DNA from: Beaufortia kweichowensis
Lineage: Eukaryota > Chordata > Actinopteri > Cypriniformes > Gastromyzontidae
NCBI GenBank assembly: GCA_019155185.1
Contig: CM032801.1
Coordinates: 18,499,014-18,563,013 of the forward strand
Direction of reading: 5' to 3'
DNA length: 64,000 bases
Notes under the pieces: generated by a model
Told to the model about the DNA's origin: nothing
What the model saw: the letters and a program-made list of their open reading frames with translations, nothing else
Database searches by the model: none
Program-made: the position numbers and the translations under genes
Shown here: positions 21,437 through 30,090 of the stretch, piece after piece
Numbering within the stretch: position 1 is the first letter of the stretch
Layout of the letters: every line of letters begins with the position of its first letter

Positions 21437-22105
21437 TGAGGCAGAACCAATTGTATGCACATGCTTTAACATTAACTGAATTAAGTGAATTAGTGAATTA
21501 AGGTCTTTTACTCTTTTCTAGCTAAGCTAATTAAATGAATATGAAGGGAGACGTTTGGCCTGATACTCTTCTGAAGTGCCGTAGCATGATTTAGTCTTGT
21601 GGTAATGAAACATGGTGACTTTATTTTAGTCAATAGCAGTAACTGAGAAACTGAATCATGAAACAGCACTCCGGAGAAAGTGAGACGTAAACGTCTATGA
21701 AGAAGATTTTATTAATCATAAAATGATAAAATGAATTATGTACTAGTTATTCTACGATTAAAAATATAAAGGAGTCATGTATCATATGTTTCTGTGTGTG
21801 CTGGTAAGTCAGCAGGATGTCATATTTCTGTGTGTGCTGGTACGTCAGCAGGATCACATGTTTTTACAAAAGGCCCTTTAACATCTAGTTTCAACATAAT
21901 GGAAAAATCCAAAACCCCCAGGTAAAACAAAATGAGATGTATGTGTGCAAACCAACCTATATAAACCCTGTTCAACCAAACAGCCCTCAGTTTCATCTAA
22001 AGATGGGCTCGGCTTGATTGTTTTCACAATAAAGTCTATTCTTTTGGTATCATAACCCAAAGACCTTTGAGTATTTCTTCAAAATTGGGAGATGGGAAAT
22101 CCACA
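21437..22105 (+). mobile_element. Solo LTR, family A (plus)
   Basis: Inverted partner of 6362-7130. Visible parts, in order: a tandem pair around GTTTCTGTGTGTGCTGGTA (about 21787 and 21827), a TATATAAACCC box at about 21958-21968, an AATAAAGTC polyadenylation signal near 22030, and an AATCCACA end at 22105. The first about 15 bases seen in the other copy (TGTGACAACCACAGG) are missing here. It lies in L2 copy C, and RT text begins right after it. Confidence 0.75.
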
Positions 22106-22424
22106 GCATGTGACACAGGGATCAGTTCTTGGTCCTATTGTCTTCGCATTATATATGCTTCCCCTCTGAGATATTATTAAGAAACATGACATCAACTTCC
22201 ACTGTTACACTGACGATACCCAGCTTTATATTTCCTCAGAACCTGACAAAACCCATTGTTTTTCTAGGCTAATAGACTGTGTCAACGATATTAGAAAATG
22301 GATGGCAAACAACTTCCTTCTACTTAACCCCAATAAGACAGAGGTTTTGATTATTGAACCAAATAGCTCCAACAAACATCTTTATAGAAGGTTGCACCGT
22401 TGTCCCATCTTCTGCAGTCAAGAA
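22106..22424 (+). pseudogene. L2 copy C RT palm and thumb remnant
   Basis: The translation begins near the QGSVLGPIVFALYM block, passes the catalytic-region YTDDTQLY motif (TDD at about 22207-22221), then MANNFLLLNPNKTEVLIIEP at 22302-22361, matching copy A 1226-1170. It breaks at about 22424, where a short L2 tail begins. The presence of the Asp-Asp pair shows this part once belonged to an active-type RT. Confidence 0.85.
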
Positions 22425-22560
22425 CCTATTTTTTCTCTCTTAAAGAGTTTTTTTGAATCCCTGACCACTGACTGTTATCTCTCCATACATGTAAAGCTGC
22501 TTTGGTACAATGACCCTTGTGAGAAAGCGCTATACAAATAAAATTGAATTGAATTGAATG
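22425..22560 (+). mobile_element. L2 3' tail
   Basis: Third copy of the L2-type tail (CTCTCTTAAAGAGTTTTTTT to GCGCTATACAAATAAAA, then TTGAA repeats). It joins RT text at 22424 without the expected C-terminal domain, so an internal deletion of the LINE or a separate short insertion is likely. Confidence 0.8.
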
Positions 22561-23699
22561 ATTAGGGACTCCGGATTATGAACATGAACTACAAACAACA
22601 TCATGTGTGATATAAACAAGACTTTATTCACTAGACTAAACAAATACTATCCTATAGGCAACACACATACACACACACATGCATACAGTTTAGCATTAGA
22701 AGAAGTTGAAACAGAGAGAAGAATAAAATATGACTTCATGGCAGTATTTGATATTCAGCAGATCAACAGCCTGAACCAACCATCAGTTTCCTAATTGTGT
22801 AGCATCTTTGTAAAAAGAATTAATGATGCTCTATGCATCCATTAATAAGACTAAGTATGATACTTGCATGTCTTGCCCATCAAACGGAAGTGTCCTGATG
22901 CAGTTTGTTGAGGCTCCAGTTTATCCTGGCTGAAAGTTGTAGCGATGAGAGAGAGAACCAGTCTGAGGCAGAGGGTCTTTGAAAGATGGAAAGACAAGGC
23001 CGCAGCCTGGCACAAACTTAGGGGTCCGGTGCAGTCTTCCTCTAGCTCATCATCAAAGGACCCTAAAAGAGCTAAAACCCCAAGGGCACTTAGAAGGACC
23101 CAGTTGATGTGGAGCACGCAGAGAAAAGGACAGGAAGGGAAGAGCGCCAGAAAGGGAAGAGCACCAAAAAGGAAATAGAGCGAAGAAAGGAGTGTCTTTA
23201 AACCGTGAAGATGTCACAGCCGAAAGATATGAGTGATCCAATCAGAGCTTGTACTTTCAGAGGGAAAGTTATCTCTCTTTGTCTTCCAAAAAGGTATTTT
23301 ACATAAGGAAGCTGATTGGATGTCCACTGAGAAACTTTAAAGAGTTTAATAAAACTCAAGCAAAATGCAACTCATAGATACCAAACATGGTCTACATGTG
23401 ATTATGGTTAAATCAGTAATTGCAGAACATTAATTTAAACTGGTTTGGATCAAACTACAAGTAAAACATAAACAACAATGACATATTATATGGGAAAAGA
23501 AGAAATAAGCATGTATACATCTCCTTTATACCATTTAAAAAGAAAGTTTCTTTGTTTGTCACAAAGTGAATGAAGGGAGAGAGTGAATCTCCCTACATTT
23601 CTTTGGGTTGTAAAACAGTCTTATCTTGCAGCTTTAGTATGGGTTGCTATAGTCACCAGAGGTCTGTTTCTGCATCTAAGTTTGGGGGTAGTTGCAACA
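22559..23699 (-). mobile_element. Probable long LTR (minus), family uncertain
   Basis: An AATAAAGT polyadenylation signal on minus (reverse of 22620-22627) lies about 65 bases from a possible CA end at 22559, and the stretch is non-coding. Its general layout (a CA/CACACA-rich patch after the polyA region, then a region rich in AGAGAG and AAAGG words) resembles 8383-9150 of LTR family B, but sequence identity is not obvious by eye. A TG...CA frame exists (22559-23699), but no target-site duplication was found. The 77-codon basic open frame at 22945 has no known domain. Confidence 0.35.
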
Positions 23700-24019
23700 G
23701 ACCCCCAGCGCATAGCTTTAGAGTGGGTGAGGGTATTTAGTTATATTTAAGAAATATAACCAAATATAATGTGTCTGATCTGGGTCATGCACTACAGCAG
23801 TGTGGTGGCAGAGTTGTATTGGAATAATTGTTTCTAAAGTAACTGAAGCAAAGCGTTTAAGTTGAGAAATTTCTAAAGTAATTGAAACTTGCTGTTGGAT
23901 TGTTATAAATTCTGTTAAGACTCTAAAGTAACTGAATGAACCCGACATAGTGTGGTGGCAGAATTATAATGGAACAGTTTCTAACGTAATTGAAACTTAA
24001 TGTGTTGTATGTTGTATGT

Positions 24020-24144
24020 CTTCTTTTGGGCCAAGAGCATCAAAGGGGGGACTGTAAGAATCTATAGTCTGCCCCGACCCAGATTCCACTCCATAATATA
24101 TGTTTGATCATGCTGATTTCCCTAAATGGCTTAATTATCATAAA
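24020..24144 (+). repeat. Polypurine tract plus LTR start, copy 1
   Basis: Aligns without visible gaps with 26629-26753. It starts CTTCTTTTGGGCCAAGAGCA, includes the polypurine tract (24042-24052) and the LTR start at 24053, and breaks off after AATTATCATAAA. The near-identity of the two 125-bp copies shows a recent common origin. Confidence 0.85.
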
Positions 24145-24254
24145 CACACAGTGACACACAGTGGCTCTGTAAAGTTTAAAACAATAACCCAAAGTAGTGC
24201 GGTTTGCTCGATGTACAGTTTTAAACTGTATAATTGTTTTAATCCCAACGTACT

Positions 24255-25440
24255 GTGTATGAGAGTTATATGAAAATGCCTAAAAACAAAAAGGGAAAAG
24301 TTGCCAATGTACTTCAGGCTGTTTTTGCATCATATAAAGTAACAAAGAGAAGACTAGATGATGTGGAGGCTGAAAAAGAGCAGCTTCATTCTAGACTGAA
24401 GGAGGAAATAATCATGATGCAGAATGAAATCACACATCTTAGAACTAACAATAGCAATGTAAAAACATTGTCCAACGATTTAGAGGAAGCCACATCTGCT
24501 TGCCAGTTTGATGAAAAACATCAGGGAAGATTGCAAGGCAGATTCCCAATCACTTAGCAGTAACCAGTGCTCTGACTGTGCAACTAGATTCCCTATGGCG
24601 CCAATTCATACTACCACGACTATGCAGCTAGTGAAGGAGAAGAACCAGTGACCTCCAACATGGTCAGAGGGTTTAATCCCCATGAATAGAAGGTGTGATT
24701 GAGAATATTGGAAAATTTGATCCTGCCAAGCGAGATCCGTTAGATTTACTGAGGTTTTTAAAATTTACAAATGGTGATGCATGTGTATCGTTCAGAATGT
24801 GCTTGCCTGACACTTTGTCTGGAGCTTTAACTCAGAAAGTAAAGGACAGAACTGCAAATAAGTCAGAAAGGAAACAGGCATTGCTTGCAAGTTTTAGGTG
24901 TCATGTCAGTTAACTGGGACAAAATATATGAATTCCAAATGAGGAAAGGGGAACATCCTATGGCATTTGCAAAACGATTGCTGGAGACATTCAAAACCTT
25001 TAGTGGCAATCCTGATGTTAATAAGAATGATGTAAGCTTTAAATCTGCTTTAATTAACAAGTGTGACCAAGCCACCCTTTCTGCTGTGACAATGCTTGTA
25101 ACACACCTATTTGACTATGATGACATTATTGCTAAAATGACAATTTTACAACACTAATGTTAACTCAAAAATATCTTGTCCTGTTTCAGCAATAAGTGTT
25201 AAAAAACCAAACCACAATGTTATGTGTTATGCATGTGGAAAAGCTGGTTACATTGCAAGACATTGCCACCACAAAGAGAGATCTCATCAAAATTTTGTCT
25301 GTCATGCATGTGGAAAGGATGGTCACAAAGCAAGGTATTGTTTGGAGTTGTTTGATTATCATGAAGTTGTTTGTTTTACATGTGGAAAAATGGGACACAA
25401 GGCGAGAAAAGGTGTCACTTTTCACACCAAAGAAAGATAG
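24255..25440 (+). pseudogene. Gag of element D, with three zinc knuckles
   Basis: Open pieces at 24255-24557 (coiled-coil-like, VEAEKEQLHSRLKEEI), 24695-24913 and 24885-25157 (capsid-like, with KFDPAKRDPLDLL and FAKRLLETFKTF), and 25222-25440. The last has knuckles CYACGKAGYIARHC and CHACGKDGHKARYC, and a third, CFTCGKMGHKARKG, whose final Cys is changed to Gly. Knuckles of this kind bind genomic RNA in the particle. At least three frame breaks (about 24557, 24900 and 25157) make it a pseudogene. Confidence 0.75.
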
Positions 25441-25449
25441 GTTACCGTG

Positions 25450-26628
25450 ATTTCACACCTTGCCAGACACAGCAATACATGACTGTAGTTCAGTAACAAG
25501 CAGATACTGATGTAGAATGAGGAATTGTTTTATGATCAAAAGGGGAAGATTCTTTATAATTTCTGAATGTGTTAATGGCATTAATATTCAAATGTAATTT
25601 ATGAGAAATTATTTAATTGGATGTGATTAAATTTCTGTATCCTTGATTGTTTTGAATTTGAGAAGACTATTGTGGAGAAAAGGGGGTCTTCTTTTTGTTC
25701 TTTTTTCAGATATTATCACTGAGATGTTTGTCTGAAACGTGTAACCTCGTGGAGAAAGATGATCCGGTCATTTGAAGAACAGGAAGGCTAGTAGAACCAG
25801 TGGAGCCAGGGGACTTTTCTCAAGGAAGAAACAATGAAGGAAGGATGATGATGAGATTCCCAGACCGGCAAAATCCAGATCTCCAGAGCTAAAAGACCTA
25901 GAAGCCCTGAAACCCACAATGATATGGATGGACCTGATGGAATGGCACAGACCAGAAGCAACAACACCAGTGATTGAAAGAGATCAAATCATTTTCAGAG
26001 ACTATGGATAGCAGTCTTACCACAGAGATGGAAAACGTGGGCAAAAGACATACCCACACAAAGAAATGGACAAAGACACATTGCACAACACTAGAAAGAC
26101 ACAAATATATGCATGCTTGAATGCAGAAAATATATTATTGTCTATTGAATACACACATGTGGATAAAGGATGTTCACATTGATAAAAGGGACAGAATGCA
26201 CATGAAGAAACAATACATGTGCAAGCGAAAACACACAAACAAGCAAATACGCACAAGCACATACACACAAGCATATACATACACACACATATGTTGCTTA
26301 ATGATTGATGTATTTGCTTCTTTGACTATTGGCTATTTGTTGTACTGTTATAACATTTAGTCAATCCCATTTGTTTTATGGTTCTCGAGTGCTCCTATCC
26401 CAACCCTAAGAACATTTATTGTATTTCATATTGCAAAATTTTAAAAACACTCTATGATCATTTTGTCTAACTGGATTGAGCGATAACCAGTGTGCATAAG
26501 GTGTCGACCCAATGATGGGTAAGATTCTCCAGTGGCCAGAGGAGAACAACCTAAGGCAGGGCTTCACAGCCACTGGGCACCTGCCCGGTAAGGGAAGTGT
26601 TATCTGTGTAACGGGAGTGGATGTGATG
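25450..26628. other. Element D internal remnant, no recognisable ORF
   Basis: Between gag and the 3' LTR, where pol and perhaps env would lie, no frame over 90 codons has a domain. The stretch 25745-26045 is purine-rich with many short open segments. A CA-rich tract (26228-26292) is simple sequence. Most of pol has evidently been deleted. Confidence 0.5.
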
Positions 26629-26661
26629 CTTCTTTTGGGCCAAGAGCATCAAAGGGGGGAC

Positions 26662-27081
26662 TGTAAGAATCTATAGTCTGCCCCGACCCAGATTCCACTC
26701 CATAATATATGTTTGATCATGCTGATTTCCCTAAATGGCTTAATTATCATAAAGATGAAATAAGGCAACATTTATGTTGTTAGGTCTAGACCATTTGGGA
26801 CATCCTAAGCAAATGGTCTCCAATTGTAAAATGGGAATGGGGTGTGGGACACAGAGAACCATCTCAGACAATAGAGTGTCAGAACTTCGTTAACATACAG
26901 ATGACAGATGTTACGATAGGAGCAACTTCATTTACATTAAGGGTAGTACAATGTATTTGTATAAAAGGTTTGAGCTTAGGATATTCAGTTCATTCTGACT
27001 CTGTTACTTTGTTACTGCAACACTTCAATAAACTACTTCTTCATTGAGAGATCTTCTGCATCATCATCATTTTTTCTTACA
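26662..27081 (+). repeat. LTR of element D (420 bp, complete)
   Basis: Starts TGTAAGAATC and ends TTTTTTCTTACA, so the ends form TGTAAG...CTTACA. A TATAAAAGG promoter box lies at about 26960 and a CAATAAACTAC polyadenylation signal at about 27027. It is preceded by polypurine AAAGGGGGGAC and followed by TTGGCGAGCAAGCCAGGAGC, which looks like a primer-binding site. The leader is cut at about 27110 by the 3' end of an L1. Confidence 0.85.
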
Positions 27082-27101
27082 TTGGCGAGCAAGCCAGGAG
27101 C
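27082..27101 (+). promoter_or_regulatory. Putative tRNA primer-binding site of element D
   Basis: TTGGCGAGCAAGCCAGGAGC directly follows the LTR end. Position fits a primer-binding site; I did not match it to a specific tRNA. Confidence 0.5.
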
Positions 27102-27109
27102 CAATCATA

Positions 27110-28875
27110 ATTTTTTCCTACAATATATATATGCATCCATATACATATACTCGTACATATCATGTACAACATGACACAGATTGTACAGAAATAAACACAA
27201 AGAAAAAACACAATCAATAAAATTTGATCAATAGGATGCAGAAAGAAAGAAAAGAAAAAGGTATCTACATGCAACACAGAGTCTGCAGTGCTAGACAGTA
27301 CTCCTAGTAACATGCATATTTTTAAATAAGTCAAGAATGGTTGCCACACATCATAAAATTTTTGAGCACATCCTTCTGTGATCAATATTCTCAGATGTCA
27401 GATCGATACCTTGAATGCTGGAGGGAAGTTTTCTTACTATTTAAGAAGTATACAGTAAGTCACCTAGCCAAAAGAGATGCAAAAGTTTCATGTCTTTTAA
27501 AGTAGGTATCTTGTGGGACTACTCCAAATATTGCAGTAGTAGCAGAAGGTTCTATTCGTATCTCTAAAACCCTTTGAAAGAACTTTTGGACAAGACACAG
27601 GACAAGAATATTGACTGCCAGAAATTATTTAACCAAAACATATGCAAAAGTGTGGCCGGTGCTTGTCCGCACTGGTCACACATAGGATCGACAAGGTACA
27701 AACTTTGTAAGTTTAGTTTTCGACCAGTGAAGACGATGTATCACTTTAAATTGGATGACTGTATGTCGTAAATAAATTGAAGAGGAGTGTATTCTATCTA
27801 ATGCTTCCCCCCCAAATTCCATCTAAAATTTGTTCCCCCAGCTCCTCCTCCTACTGAATTCTTAACTGGCTCAAGGGTTCCAGATTATGAGAATAAGGCA
27901 TAAATTGCCCCAATAGACTATTTGGAGCAAAGATTAAGTAACAAAATAGATTCTAGAAGAAAATTGGGTGGTTGAGATGGGAAATTAATACAGTGTGTTG
28001 ATATAAAACTTCAAACTTGCAAAATTCTGAAAAAGTGGGAACAGAACAGGGCATACAAAGAAGCAGTTCTACAGGATGATACCTCTCATTTGAACCATTT
28101 AGGAGTGAGGTCAGAGATTGTGGATTCTTTCCAGTATAACCTGGTCTTTAAATTGGCAGCCCAATAATAAAACTGGAAATTAGGGAGAGATAATCCTTTG
28201 TTGACGATGCAGCTGTAGTATCTAATAAAAGAGGCAACAAATTTGAACGCTTCAGATCTTCTTTCAGGCAAAGCAGCAGGGGGAAAATTAACTTTAAAAA
28301 GATTTTTAAAATAATGTGTGACCCAGATTCCCAAATATTTGATTTTATATGTATTTATTTTGAGGGGAAATGCATTAAATATCATCACCCTGGCTGTAGC
28401 ATTCACTGGCATAATCTTACTCTTTTGTAAATTAACTTTATACCCTGATACTTTACCTAAATCCTCTAATAGGCAAAGTGTTTTTGGTAAGCCTTTTCTC
28501 TGTATTCCCTCATATGACGCCTCCCCACGCAATGTGATCGCCAGAGGTTTGGCAGCAATAGCGAATAAGAGAGGTGATAAAGGTGAGCAATAAAGCACCT
28601 TTACCCTCGAAATAAATTGAGAACCAAAACCGAATTGATTAAGAGTAAAAAAAGATAATCCCACTCCACCCGGTCAAAGGCTTTTTCAGCATCGAGCGAT
28701 AGTAGCATTTCTGGGGCCTCAAGTGGGGTTGGGTCATAAAGGATATCAAACAAGCGTCGTATATTGAAAAATTAATGACGAAGCCTGTCTGATCATCCAA
28801 CACAATTGAGGGTAATATGGTTTCTTGGCGAAGGGCTAACATTTTAGAAAGGATTTTATTGTTCCAGGGGCTTGA
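27110..28875 (-). mobile_element. L1-like LINE, 3' half of ORF2
   Basis: Minus-strand remains of an L1-clade ORF2. From 5' to 3': ALRQETILPSIVLDDQTGFV (28842-28780), FFTLNQFGFGSQFISRVKVL with LSPLLFAIAAKPLA (28660-28550), a KVSGYKVNLQKSKIMPVNA block, KYLGIWVTHYFKNLFKVNFP, and a late Cys/His region near 27610-27680. The 3' end lies near 27110 beside an AT-rich tail. The 5' end joins DIRS sequence at about 28875, so the L1 is 5'-truncated, as usual. Inactive. Confidence 0.85.
28086..28664 (-). pseudogene. L1-like ORF2 RT palm and downstream region
   Basis: A 192-codon open frame. Residues about 1-50 span the QFISRVKVLY and SPLLFAIAAKPLA blocks, though the stretch that should hold the catalytic YADD-type motif (after about residue 60) is deleted, joining GLPKTLCLLE directly to DLGKVSGYKVN. 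Residues about 100-130 hold the KYLGIWVTHYFKNLFKVNFP block, and 155-192 the LSLPNFQFYYWAANLKT block typical of fish L1 ORF2. The lost catalytic motif shows it cannot be active. Confidence 0.85.
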
Positions 28876-28889
28876 TTTGGAGATCCTGA

Positions 28890-29661
28890 CTGAGTAGTCA
28901 GGACCCTTTTTGCCCCGCCTTCTTAGCCTGAATGATGGCCCTCAGATCCATCTTGACTCGCGTGAGGCGAGTGCCACCCGGAGCCCCACTCGCCTTGAGT
29001 CAGAAAGGTTCAAGCGGCCGACTGCCTTGGCGGACTCTTTGATGGCCCTAAGAGAGACATCAGTGGCCCGACGCAGTTCTTTAACTTAATCGGGATCAAC
29101 TCCCTCACCCTCATCCAAGTGCCGCAGCAGGTCAGCTTGGTAGGCCTGGAACATTGAGATGATGTGAAGGCATGCTCCAGCCTGACCTGCTGCGGCGTAA
29201 GCCTTGCCCACCAGCGCATAGTTCTAAACGGCTTGGTGAGCAATGCCTTCAGGGACGATGGCAAGCGTCTGTTTAACCCTGGGCATCGCCACGTACCCGT
29301 GCTCCCCCGCTCCCACAATGTTGGAGTACTCCGACAGCTCACTGTGGGGGTCCGGAACGAATGCCAGGCCCCGGCGTGGAGGTGGCGTTTTTGGTTTTAG
29401 AAAGTGCTCGTCTAACTGATTCGGTGGACGAGCGCTGTGCACTTTGGCGGGCCAGTCGAGCCTCAGCTGAGCGACTGCCCGCGTTACCACCTCCACCAGC
29501 TCCTCATACATGGGGGGAAGCGAGGTGGGTTCTTCGCTTTCCCCCGTTTCCACGCTCACCACATCCACCTCCTCAAAGGAGGATAGCTGGAGCTGTGGGC
29601 TCCCACTCTGGGCAGAAGTAGACGCACCGCGTGCTTTCTGGCCAGGAGTGAGAGCGGACAT
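28890..29661 (-). pseudogene. DIRS ORF1 (capsid-like)
   Basis: Starts MSALTPGQKARGASTSAQ at 29661. Residues about 20-45 are acidic (FEEVDVVSVETGESEEP); about 90-130 hold LAFVPDPHSELSEYSNIVGA and GYVAMPRVKQTLAIVPEG. A frame break near 29224 is followed by the conserved LVGKAYAAAGQAGACLH region and an AIKESAKAVGRLN-like helix. An in-frame stop lies near 29087. The end is at about 28890. The open frame also extends upstream to 29925, but the Met at 29661 fits the family's start. Inactive. Confidence 0.75.
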
Positions 29662-29970
29662 TGCAGAGTGAGGCGGGGATAGCCGCCTCCGCCTCCAGCC
29701 TATCGACAAGATCCATTCCTCAGCAGGAACGGAGCTACATGGCAGAATCGAGTGGCGGGCCATGCTCCGGCGAACGCATAAGCCAGGAGCGGACAGTGTA
29801 CACAGCCAGCTTTTTCGAGCGCATGCTCCACTCCCACAAACACAACACACAAAGATCGTATGTATCCCTGCCCGTAATGAATCGCAGACAGGGAGGAACA
29901 CACGACCAAACAAACAGACAAACACAACGCGCAGCTGAAGGCACAGAAACTAAAGTGATATCGTTCCGGG

Positions 29971-29980
29971 GTCTTTTATA
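29971..29980 (-). promoter_or_regulatory. TATA box of DIRS element
   Basis: TATAAAAGAC on minus, about 110 bases inside the terminal palindrome and about 310 bases before the ORF1 start. Placement fits a promoter for ORF1. Confidence 0.6.
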
Positions 29981-30072
29981 CTTCCTGGTCCTGACGTCAC
30001 CCCACCTGTGACGTTGCGGATTGCCATTCGGCGGATTTGACATACGTGCTTCAGACACATTCACGCAGAGGA

Positions 30073-30090
30073 GTTCCCTTGAAAGGGAAC
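30073..30090. repeat. DIRS terminal palindrome
   Basis: GTTCCCTTGAAAGGGAAC: 8-base arms GTTCCCTT/AAGGGAAC around GA. It marks the outer end of the DIRS element, and satellite sequence begins right after it. Confidence 0.75.

Larger units (their letters stand above)
17690..22560 (+). mobile_element. L2-like LINE, copy C (interrupted)
   Basis: The 5' end at about 17690 matches the reverse of 3360-3420 in copy A. The endonuclease and linker run to 19073. A gypsy-like element (19074 to about 21410) and a solo LTR (21437-22105) follow. RT text resumes at 22106 (QGSVLGPIVF-like start) through about 22420, and the L2 tail ends at 22560. The RT fingers between the linker and the palm are absent, so the insertions were accompanied by a deletion of over 1 kb, or the two halves are separate copies. 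Inactive. Confidence 0.75.
23700..27081 (+). mobile_element. Retroviral-type LTR element D, tandem arrangement
   Basis: A polypurine-LTR junction occurs twice: AAAGGGGGGAC then TGTAAGAATC at 24053 and again at 26662. Between them lies a gag with zinc knuckles. The second LTR (26662-27081) is complete and is followed by a primer-site-like TTGGCGAGCAAGCCAGGAGC. The first LTR keeps only its first 92 bases. This order (end of internal region, LTR, gag, end of internal region, LTR, primer site) suggests a tandem provirus made by recombination. Pol is not visible; 25450-26620 shows no domain. Inactive. Confidence 0.65.

Noticed and set aside
22945..23178. Basic 77-codon frame as a nuclear protein
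   Set aside because: It sits in a non-coding LTR-like stretch rich in AAGG/AGAG words, so the Lys/Arg content follows from composition.
26017..26286. Cys-rich minus frame of 89 codons
   Set aside because: It is the reverse translation of a CACACA/ACAT-rich tract (Cys-Val-Cys repeats).
28318..28593. Plus frame of 91 codons over the L1
   Set aside because: It lies opposite the recognised minus-strand L1 ORF2 text and has no domain.
29361..30011. Plus-strand frames over the DIRS region
   Set aside because: The minus frame carries the family-specific capsid text; these are shadows.
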